From Chloroflexia bacterium (GTDB taxonomy: Bacteria > Chloroflexota > Chloroflexia > Thermomicrobiales > UBA6265): DNA of 6,178 nt. This document shows positions 1 through 5,254 of the stretch, one piece after another; positions within the stretch are counted from its first letter, which is position 1; each line of letters opens with the position of its first letter. The translations under genes and the position numbers were made by a program. The stretch lies in the NCBI GenBank assembly GCA_013698285.1, contig JACCVE010000175.1, positions 1 through 6,178 on the forward strand, in the 5' to 3' direction. The notes beneath the pieces were generated by a model. The model made no database searches, was not told the origin of the DNA, and worked only from the letters and a program-made list of their open reading frames with translations.

Positions 1-860
1 GTCTCGGCGTCGACGACGTGGCGCCCCGGATGAGCTTCTTCTTCGCCGCCCACTCGCGCCTCTTCGAAGAGGTCGCCAAGTTCCGCGCCGCCCGCCGAAT
101 GTGGGCGGGTCTCGTCCGGGAGCGCTACGCGCCGAACGATCCGCGATCGGAGATGGTCCGGTTCCACACCCAGACCGGCGGCGTCACCTTGACCGCGCAG
201 CAGCCGCTCAACAACGTGGTCCGGGTCGCCTACCAATCCCTGGCCGCCGTGCTCGGCGGCACCCAGAGCCTGCACACCAACGGCTACGACGAGGCCCTGG
301 CGATCCCCAGCGAGGACGCGGCCACACTGGCCCTGCGAACGCAACAGATCCTGGCCGAGGAGACGGGGGTGGCCGCCTCCGCCGACCCGCTGGCCGGGTC
401 GTACCTGGTCGAAGCGCTGACCGACGAGGTGGAAGCCAAGGCGCTCGAACTCATCCGGGAGATCGACGCGGGCGGCGGCGCGGTCGAGGCGGTCGAGCGG
501 GGCGAGATCCAGGCCGCCATCGCCGAGACGGCCTACCGGAAGGAATTGGCCCGGGAGCGCGGTCAGGACCGGATCGTCGGCGTCAACGTCTACCGGTCCG
601 CGGACGGCGCGGCCGAGGCGCCGATGATCCTCCATCGCCTCGACGCCGATGCCGTCGAGCGCCAGGTGAGCCGGGTCAACGCCTCCCGGGCCAGCCAGGA
701 CACCCAAGCGGTCGGGACCGCGTTGGCGGAGGTGCGATCGGCCGCGACCGGGGACGCGAACCTGCTGCCGCCGATGCGGACGGCCCTGCTGGCCGGGGCG
801 ACCCTGGGCCAGGTCGTGGCCGTGCTGCGGGACGAGTTCGGGCAATACCGGCCCGGCTAG
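1..860 (+). CDS. methylmalonyl-CoA mutase large (catalytic) subunit, 5'-truncated
   Basis: The last 285 or so codons of a B12-dependent acyl-CoA mutase, read from base 3 to TAG at 858-860. The true start lies upstream, so the GTG at 18 is an internal Val codon inside the conserved stretch GVDDVAPRMSFFF. Visible family landmarks, in order, are APRMSFFF, KFRAARRMW, RFHTQTGGVTLTAQQP, GGTQSLHTNGYDEAL and RTQQILAEETG..ADPLAGSY (the mutase family signature), then IVGVNVY. The enzyme interconverts (R)-methylmalonyl-CoA and succinyl-CoA in the cytoplasm with adenosylcobalamin. The protein stops just after the segment DANLLPPMRTALL..EFGQYRPG. Mitochondrial-type mutases continue there through a linker into the C-terminal cobalamin domain (DxHxxG motif), which is absent here, so a separate small B12-binding subunit is expected elsewhere. 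The residues that separate methylmalonyl- from isobutyryl- or hydroxyisobutyryl-CoA mutases lie upstream and cannot be read. The carboxylase gene 53 nt downstream favours methylmalonyl-CoA. Confidence 0.93.
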   Translation, partial: LGVDDVAPRMSFFFAAHSRLFEEVAKFRAARRMWAGLVRERYAPNDPRSEMVRFHTQTGGVTLTAQQPLNNVVRVAYQSLAAVLGGTQSLHTNGYDEALAIPSEDAATLALRTQQILAEETGVAASADPLAGSYLVEALTDEVEAKALELIREIDAGGGAVEAVERGEIQAAIAETAYRKELARERGQDRIVGVNVYRSADGAAEAPMILHRLDADAVERQVSRVNASRASQDTQAVGTALAEVRSAATGDANLLPPMRTALLAGATLGQVVAVLRDEFGQYRPG

Positions 861-897
861 CGATGGTGTCGCCGGCGGCGGATGACCCGGGGGAGTA

Positions 898-906
898 GGG
901 GAGAGG
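898..906 (+). promoter_or_regulatory. ribosome binding site for the carboxyltransferase gene
   Basis: The purine run GGGGAGAGG ends 7 nt before the GTG at 914. It is the only good Shine-Dalgarno-like stretch near the possible starts of this gene, so it decides the start against the in-frame GTG codons at 971 and 986. Confidence 0.6.
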
Positions 907-913
907 CAAACGG

Positions 914-2587
914 GTGGATGAGGCGAGCCAGGCGACGGCAGTTCCGGTCGACGAACGTCCCAGCACCGGGGTGCCAGTCGCTGGCGTGAGCGACGACGCA
1001 CCGTCCGGCGAGACGGCGGGTGAGCCAGCCTCGCCGGGCGCCGGTGAACGGACCAAGGCGACCCGGTTCGCGGCGACGCGGGCCGAGTTGGAGACCCAGC
1101 ATGCGGCAGCCGCCGAGCGCCAGGCCACCCGGGGCAAGCGCGGTGCCCGCGAGCGCGTCCTGGCCCTCCTCGACCCCGGCACCTTCCAGGAACTGGACCC
1201 TCTCGTCCGCCACCGCGCCACCGGGCAGGGCATGGAGAGGTCGCGGCCGCTCGGCGACGGCGTGGTGACCGGGTTCGGGGAGATCGACGGCCGCAAGGTG
1301 GCCGTCTTCTCGCAGGACTTTACCGTCTTCGGCGGCTCGCTCGGCGAGGCCTACGCCGAGAAGATGGTCAAGCTGATGGACCTGGCCGAGCGCTACGGCT
1401 GCCCGGTGGTCGGCATCAACGACTCGGCCGGGGCTCGCATCCAGGAAGGCGTCGAGGGGCTGGCGGGGTACGGCGAGGTCTTCTTCCGCAACGTCCGGGC
1501 ATCGGGGGTGATCCCCCAGATCTCGCTGATCGCCGGACCCTGTGCCGGGGGTGCCGTCTATTCCCCGGCGATGACCGATGTCGTGGTGATGGTCGAGAAG
1601 ACCAGCCAGATGTTCATCACCGGCCCGGACGTGATCAAGACCGTCACCGGCGAAGAGATCTCCCAGGAGGAATTGGGCGGCGCCGACGCCCACCACCGCA
1701 TAAGCGGCGTCGCCCACCTCGTCGCCCCGGACGAGGACGCCGCCCTCGACCAGGTCCGCGACCTCCTCTCGTTCCTGCCCTCGAACAACCTGGACGACCC
1801 GCCCCACGTCTCGCCCGAGGACGACCCCGGCCGTGAATCGCCCGAACTGGACGACCTGGTGCCGGAGGTCAGCACCCGGCCCTACGACATGCACGAGGTG
1901 TTGGCCGCGATCCTCGACGACGGCGATTTCTTCGAGTTGCAGGCCGGCCACGCCGCGAACCTCCTGTCTGGCTTCGGTCGCCTCGACGGTCACGTCGTCG
2001 GGGTAGTGGCGAACCAGCCCATGGTCCTCGCGGGCACCCTCGACATCGAGGCCAGCACCAAGGGCGCCCGCTTCGTCCGCCTCTGCGACGCCTTCAACAT
2101 CCCGCTGCTGACCTTCGTCGATGTGCCCGGCTTCCTGCCCGGCATCGAGCAGGAGCACCGGGGCATCATCCGCCACGGTTCCAAGCTGCTCTACGCCTAC
2201 GCCGAGGCGACCGTCCCCAAACTGACCGTGATCACCCGCAAGGCCTACGGCGGCGCCTACGTGGTGATGTGTTCCAAGCACATCGGGGCCGACCTAAACC
2301 TGGCCTGGCCCACGGCTGAGATCGCGGTGATGGGCCCGGAGGCGGCGGTCGGCCTAATCTTCCGGCGGGAGATCGCCGCCGCCGAGGACCCGGAGAGTCA
2401 CCGCCGGGAACTGATCGCCGGCTACGAAGAATCGTTCGCCAGTCCCTACCAGGCCGCCACCCGTGGCTACATCGACGACGTGATCCTGCCCAGCACCACC
2501 CGCCCGACCCTGATCCGGGCCCTGTCTCTGGCCCGCTCCAAGCGCGTCGCCACCCCGGCCCGCAAGCACGGCAACATCCCGCTGTGA
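914..2587 (+). CDS. acyl-CoA carboxylase beta subunit (carboxyltransferase), propionyl-CoA carboxylase type
   Basis: A complete 557-residue carboxyltransferase. It moves the carboxyl group from carboxybiotin on a separate alpha/BCCP subunit to an acyl-CoA, most likely propionyl-CoA to give methylmalonyl-CoA. The N-terminal crotonase-like half has RGKRGARERV (73-82), NDSAGARIQEG (169-179) and the Gly-rich GPCAGGAVYSP (208-218), where the first oxyanion hole is expected. The C-terminal half has FVDVPGFLPG, TRKAYGGAYVVM (second oxyanion hole at G447-A448) and GADLNLAWPTAEIAVMG. It ends in KHGNIPL, as actinobacterial PccB/AccD-type proteins do. It has no zinc ribbon of the bacterial AccD type. 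Residues 1-45 are a low-complexity Ala/Pro/Gly/Glu extension not expected in the family. GTG 914 has the best RBS, but GTG 971 or 986 could be the true start. The gene lies 53 nt after the mutase and overlaps the next gene, so one operon is likely. V450 sits at the known acyl-length specificity position, where PccB has Asp, so acetyl-CoA may also be accepted. Confidence 0.93.
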   Translation: MDEASQATAVPVDERPSTGVPVAGVSDDAPSGETAGEPASPGAGERTKATRFAATRAELETQHAAAAERQATRGKRGARERVLALLDPGTFQELDPLVRHRATGQGMERSRPLGDGVVTGFGEIDGRKVAVFSQDFTVFGGSLGEAYAEKMVKLMDLAERYGCPVVGINDSAGARIQEGVEGLAGYGEVFFRNVRASGVIPQISLIAGPCAGGAVYSPAMTDVVVMVEKTSQMFITGPDVIKTVTGEEISQEELGGADAHHRISGVAHLVAPDEDAALDQVRDLLSFLPSNNLDDPPHVSPEDDPGRESPELDDLVPEVSTRPYDMHEVLAAILDDGDFFELQAGHAANLLSGFGRLDGHVVGVVANQPMVLAGTLDIEASTKGARFVRLCDAFNIPLLTFVDVPGFLPGIEQEHRGIIRHGSKLLYAYAEATVPKLTVITRKAYGGAYVVMCSKHIGADLNLAWPTAEIAVMGPEAAVGLIFRREIAAAEDPESHRRELIAGYEESFASPYQAATRGYIDDVILPSTTRPTLIRALSLARSKRVATPARKHGNIPL

Positions 2588-2826
2588 TGACCAGCGATGG
2601 GGAGCGGGGAGCCAACGAGCCGGCATGGCGAATCGAGATCACGCCCGAACCGACCCCTGACGAGCAGGACGCGATCGTTGCGGCGTTGGTCGTGCTGGGG
2701 CTGTCGCCGGTGGTGGTACCCGCGGCGAAGAGCGCGGTGCCGTCGCGATGGTCGATGGCCGGTCGCCGGGCGGCGCATGATGGCCTCTCCCCGACGACCC
2801 GTCACGGGTTTCCCGAACGGTTGTAG
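2584..2826 (+). CDS. small acyl-CoA carboxylase epsilon-like protein
   Basis: An 80-codon protein from GTG 2584 (or ATG 2587, one codon shorter) to TAG 2824-2826. The upstream stop TGA (2585-2587) overlaps the GTG by 4 nt (GTGA) or the ATG by 1 nt. No Shine-Dalgarno sequence is visible, so translation is probably coupled to the carboxyltransferase. The pattern is WRIEITPEPTPDEQDAIVAAL (about 15-35), then a small hydrophobic Val/Ala/Pro stretch, then SRWSMAGRR (54-62). The first part matches the N-terminal TPEE..ALVAVL helix of the small epsilon subunits that follow beta subunits in actinobacterial acyl-CoA carboxylases, and the Trp/Gly-Arg-Arg tail resembles their C-terminal region. Known epsilon subunits bind and stabilise the alpha-beta complex and raise activity. 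That role is inferred here from position and pattern, because such short proteins diverge quickly. There is no signal peptide or convincing membrane helix. Confidence 0.7.
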   Translation: MMTSDGERGANEPAWRIEITPEPTPDEQDAIVAALVVLGLSPVVVPAAKSAVPSRWSMAGRRAAHDGLSPTTRHGFPERL

Positions 2827-2913
2827 GGGCGCTGCTTGCCGCGCCATTCAATGGTACGTACGTGCCGTATCGGAACGAATGCCAGGCTGGAGGGCGCAGC
2901 AAGCGGCGCCCCT
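2825..2913. repeat. 89-nt imperfect palindrome between convergent genes
   Basis: The left arm 2825-2845 (starts AGGGGCGCTGCTTGC) pairs with the right arm 2893-2913 (ends GCGGCGCCCCT). Nineteen of 21 positions are Watson-Crick, with one G-T pair (2833/2905) and one C-A mismatch (2840/2898). The 47-nt centre holds smaller palindromes: CCATTCAATGG (2844-2854), which overlaps the end of the left arm, then GGTACGTACGTGCC (2853-2866) and GCCAGGC (2881-2887). The element starts within the stop codon of the epsilon-like gene and ends 60 nt before the end of the convergent DUF402 gene. No T-tract follows either arm, so it is not a classical intrinsic terminator, though the hairpin could still end or protect transcripts from both sides. 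It could also be a dispersed palindromic repeat or a tiny MITE. No clear target-site duplication is visible. Confidence 0.65.
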
Positions 2914-2972
2914 GGCGGGCGGCCATGATCCGGTCGTCATCGGACAACGGTCGCCGTCTCCCCCGACAAACG

Positions 2973-3542
2973 TTACCCTCGCCGGAACGGGAACTCTCCC
3001 GCCCGGGCCAGCCGCAGCAGGTCGGCCTCGGCGGCGAGGATGTGGGCATGGGTGCCGGGATCGGAGCATTCTAGGCCGGATTCGGCCAGTTCGTCGTGGT
3101 CTCGGACGACGATGGTGCGGTCGGGAAGGACGACGAGGTCCAGGTAGAGGTCGTGCCAGACTAACGTCGGCGGATCGGTCGCCGGGTCCAGGGTCGCTGG
3201 GTGGGCGACGTTGGCGTACCACCCCCGGAGGGTGCCGTCCGGGGCGTGGACGGCGAAGGCGTTGTACCGGGCAACGGGCGAGAAGTACTCGATCATCGTG
3301 TCCCCGGGCAGAAAATCCAGCCCGTCGAGGTGGACGGCTCGATTGACCCAGCGGGCCTCGACTGCTAACCAGCCAGGCGGGGTCACATCGGCCACCACCA
3401 GGCCGGGATACCGGGTCACCTCCGCGCCGTCCGGTGCCCACTTCACGACGGTCAACGGCTGGCCGGGCGGCAGGTCGGGCCAGGGGGAGACGGCTCCCCC
3501 GAACGGTGACGCTGCCGTGGGCGACGAGGGGACCGGCGACAC
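2973..3542 (-). CDS. DUF402-family protein (possible nucleotide phosphatase)
   Basis: A 189-residue protein from GTG 3542-3540 to TAA 2975-2973. The match to DUF402 rests on PLTVVKWAPDGAEVTRYPG (29-47), VEARW (61-65), DTMIEYFSPVARYNAF (81-96), RGWYANV (106-112), LVWHDLYLDLVVLPD (127-141) and VVRDHDEL (145-152). Characterised members, such as the staphylococcal nucleoside di-/triphosphatase and FomD of fosfomycin biosynthesis, use clustered Asp/Glu residues to hold divalent metal. D131, D135, D148, D150 and E151 are natural candidates here. The substrate cannot be read from sequence. The first 28 or so residues are Ser/Pro-rich and probably disordered, and GTG codon 33 is a possible but less likely later start, as it would cut into the conserved N-terminal strand. 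The start lies 1 nt after the stop of the phosphomannomutase gene with no convincing RBS, so translational coupling is likely. The protein is cytoplasmic, with no signal peptide or membrane segment. Confidence 0.8.
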   Translation of the reverse strand: MSPVPSSPTAASPFGGAVSPWPDLPPGQPLTVVKWAPDGAEVTRYPGLVVADVTPPGWLAVEARWVNRAVHLDGLDFLPGDTMIEYFSPVARYNAFAVHAPDGTLRGWYANVAHPATLDPATDPPTLVWHDLYLDLVVLPDRTIVVRDHDELAESGLECSDPGTHAHILAAEADLLRLARAGEFPFRRG

Positions 3543-3543
3543 T

Positions 3544-4938
3544 CTAGTGGCCGCCCGGCCGGCCGCCGATCATCGCCTGGATCTCCCGGGTCCTGGTCGC
3601 CAGCACATCCGGCGTCTCGGCCTCAACGTTGAGTCGCAAGAGCGGTTGGGTGTTCGAGGAGCGGAGGTTGAACCACCAGTCGGGGAATCCGACGGTCAGG
3701 CCGTCCAAGTGGTCGACCGTGGCGCCCGCGGCGGCGAAGTGGGCCTCGACGGCGGCAGAGACGGCGGCCGGGTCCTCGACCTCCGTGTTGATCTCGCCGG
3801 AGCGGACCCGGGTGTCGAGTGGGCGCAGGACCGCCGACAGGGGTTGGTCGGCCTCCGAGATGAGTTCGAGCACGGTCAGCAGGGCCAGCAGGCCCGAGTC
3901 GGCGTACCAGTTCTCGCGGAAGTAGAAGTGTCCCGAGTGCTCGCCGCCGAAGACAGCGTCCTCCTGCCGCATGGTGGCCTTGATGTAGGAGTGACCGACT
4001 CGCGAGCGGATCGGCCGCCCCCCGTTGCGCTCGATCGTCTCGGGCACCGAGCGGGAGCAGATCAGGTTGTAGACCACGGCCGCGCCGGGGTTGCGCCGCA
4101 GGATCATCACGCTGACCATCGCTGTCGTCATGTCGCCGCCGATGAACTGGCCCCGCTCGTCGATCAGGAACATCCGGTCGGCGTCGCCGTCGAAGGCCAC
4201 CCCCAGGTCGCAGTTCTGCTCGATCACGGTCCGTTGCAGGTCCTTGATGTTCTCGGGCTCGATCGGGTTAGCCTCGTGGTTCGGGAAGCTGCCATCCAAG
4301 TCGAAGTAGAGGGGGATTACCTCGCACGGCAACGCTGTGAAGACACGGGGCACGGTCGCCCCAGCCATCCCGTTGCCAGCGTCGATGGCGATCTTCAGCG
4401 GTTTGATGGCGGCGGTGTCGACTTGGCCGAGCACGAAGGCGGCATAGTCGTCCAGGACATCGCGCTGCGTGAGGTCGCCCCTGCCGTCCGGTTCGGTGAA
4501 GTGGTCGGCGATGACCGCGTCGCGGATGTCGTCGAGACCGTCGTCAAGGGAGAGGGCGCGGGCCTCCTGGCGGCAGATCTTGAACCCGTTGTCGCCGGCG
4601 GGGTTGTGGGAGGCGGTGATCATCACCCCGGCCGGGTAACCGAAGCGTCCGACGGCGAAGTAGAGGGCGTCGGTCGAGACCAGGCCGAGGTCGACCGCGT
4701 CGGCCCCCTGGTCGCGGATGCCGTCGATCAGCGCGCCCGCGAGGGCCGGACCCGACAGGCGCATGTCGCGGCCGACGGCAACGACCTCGGGCTTCATCGT
4801 CGTGACCAGAGCGCGGCCGATCCGGTAGGCGACCTCGGGCGTCAACTGGTCCGGCACGGTACCCCGGACGTCATAGGCCTTGAATAGGCTCGCCACCGTC
4901 GCGTCGTCCGGGCCGCTTGCCCCGTTGCCGTCAGCCAT
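3544..4938 (-). CDS. manB: phosphomannomutase/phosphoglucomutase
   Basis: An alpha-D-phosphohexomutase of 464 residues, the usual length for ManB/AlgC-type enzymes. It interconverts mannose-6-P and mannose-1-P (and/or the glucose phosphates), feeding GDP-mannose or UDP-glucose for glycan synthesis. Numbered from the ATG at 4938, the four family signatures are in order: the catalytic loop TASHNP (108-113) with phosphoserine S110, the Mg loop DGDADR (250-255), the sugar-recognition loop GGEHSGH (331-337) and the phosphate-binding loop RSSNTQP (426-432). AYDVRG (21-26) is the usual N-terminal motif. RSSNT rather than RPSGT favours PMM/PGM over phosphoglucosamine mutase (GlmM). The loop has Gln431 where NTEP is usual. 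An in-frame ATG at 4986 would add 16 residues, but it has a weak upstream context and lies in a possible -10 box. ATG 4938 has AGGAG 9 nt upstream, so I chose it. The symbol is by family type. Preference for mannose or glucose is not settled. Confidence 0.92.
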   Translation of the reverse strand: MADGNGASGPDDATVASLFKAYDVRGTVPDQLTPEVAYRIGRALVTTMKPEVVAVGRDMRLSGPALAGALIDGIRDQGADAVDLGLVSTDALYFAVGRFGYPAGVMITASHNPAGDNGFKICRQEARALSLDDGLDDIRDAVIADHFTEPDGRGDLTQRDVLDDYAAFVLGQVDTAAIKPLKIAIDAGNGMAGATVPRVFTALPCEVIPLYFDLDGSFPNHEANPIEPENIKDLQRTVIEQNCDLGVAFDGDADRMFLIDERGQFIGGDMTTAMVSVMILRRNPGAAVVYNLICSRSVPETIERNGGRPIRSRVGHSYIKATMRQEDAVFGGEHSGHFYFRENWYADSGLLALLTVLELISEADQPLSAVLRPLDTRVRSGEINTEVEDPAAVSAAVEAHFAAAGATVDHLDGLTVGFPDWWFNLRSSNTQPLLRLNVEAETPDVLATRTREIQAMIGGRPGGH

Positions 4939-4947
4939 GCCGCTCGA

Positions 4948-4952
4948 CTCCT
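4948..4952 (-). promoter_or_regulatory. ribosome binding site deciding the phosphomannomutase start
   Basis: On the minus strand this reads AGGAG, 9 nt before the ATG at 4938-4936. The upstream in-frame ATG at 4986-4984 has only a weak AGGCGGG-like stretch before it. This favours the shorter 464-residue protein. Confidence 0.65.
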
Positions 4953-4981
4953 GTCCAGTCTGACCGCCGGTGTCCGGCGCG

Positions 4982-5011
4982 ATCATGGCACGGCCCGCCT
5001 ACGTCGGGCAA
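4982..5011 (-). promoter_or_regulatory. possible promoter for the phosphomannomutase-DUF402 unit
   Basis: On the minus strand TTGCCC (5011-5006) and CATGAT (4987-4982) are 18 nt apart and each match 4 of 6 bases of the sigma-70 consensus. Transcription would start near 4975, giving a leader of roughly 37 nt before the ATG at 4938. That fits the downstream start choice. In GC-rich DNA such matches arise by chance, so this is a weak call. Confidence 0.25.
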
Positions 5012-5121
5012 GGGGGTACCCGCAGCCGTGGGCGGGGCTCTCCGGCGATGGGACATGGCGCGGGTCGGTCGCGTCGGGGGGCGCGGGCGGGCCGATCCTG
5101 GTGCCGCGTGTCGCGGCGACG

Positions 5122-5149
5122 CGGGGTCACCCCGACCGGCAAGTACACT
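5122..5149 (+). promoter_or_regulatory. possible operator palindrome and -10 box for the PHP gene
   Basis: CGGGGTCACCCCG (5122-5134) is a perfect palindrome with 6-nt arms around one central base. Ten bases further on is TACACT (5144-5149), which fits a TAnnnT -10 box. No good -35 hexamer is present at 16-18 nt spacing, so if this is a promoter the palindrome overlaps the -35 area and may bind a regulator instead. The region is so GC-rich that chance is a real alternative. Confidence 0.2.
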
Positions 5150-5236
5150 TCCCGCCGACAGGACCGGCCGCCCGATGCGGCGACGAGACATCCCGTATCC
5201 CGTCCCGGCGCACCGGAGCGCGGAGCGATCGGGACC

Positions 5237-5244
5237 AGGAGGAG
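5237..5244 (+). promoter_or_regulatory. ribosome binding site deciding the PHP gene start
   Basis: AGGAGGAG is a strong Shine-Dalgarno sequence ending 10 nt before GTG 5255. The in-frame ATG at 5273 lies 28 nt away, too far for this site. It therefore selects the GTG. Confidence 0.7.
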
Positions 5245-5254
5245 CATTCGACCC

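Larger units (their letters stand above)
4987..5254. other. divergent intergenic region
   Basis: About 316 nt separate the chosen start of the minus-strand phosphomannomutase (4938) from the plus-strand PHP gene (5255). I see no convincing small gene, RNA gene or riboswitch here. The part from 5030 to 5120 is almost pure G/C. The only notable points are the weak minus-strand promoter near 4982-5011, the small palindrome and TACACT box at 5122-5149, and the PHP gene's ribosome binding site. Confidence 0.6.

Noticed and set aside
18..20. GTG at 18 as the start of the mutase gene
   Set aside because: It lies inside the conserved GVDDVAPRMSFFF segment, and the reading frame is open to the window edge, so the gene begins upstream.
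857..2281. Long open frame on the minus strand (474 codons) opposite the carboxyltransferase
   Set aside because: It is antisense to a clear full-length carboxyltransferase, has no recognisable domain, and arises from GC-biased codons in the opposite frame.
2825..2913. Intrinsic terminator or CRISPR-like repeat
   Set aside because: No T-tract follows the hairpin on either strand, and there is only one repeat unit with no spacers. I kept it as a palindromic repeat of unknown role.
2597..3346. Plus-strand frame (249 codons) through the palindrome and into the DUF402 gene
   Set aside because: It is extremely Arg/Gly/Pro-rich, overlaps the epsilon-like gene in another frame and is antisense to DUF402. 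There is no RBS or motif.
3211..4887. Long plus-strand open frame (558 codons) across the DUF402 and phosphomannomutase genes
   Set aside because: It runs antisense through two genes with intact family motifs. Its composition (Val, Gly, Asp, Arg-rich) is typical of a GC-rich shadow frame.
5001..5120. Small genes or structured RNA in the GC-rich part of the divergent region
   Set aside because: The open frames here give Arg/Gly/Pro-rich peptides without RBS or motifs, and I could not find a convincing conserved-looking fold by eye.
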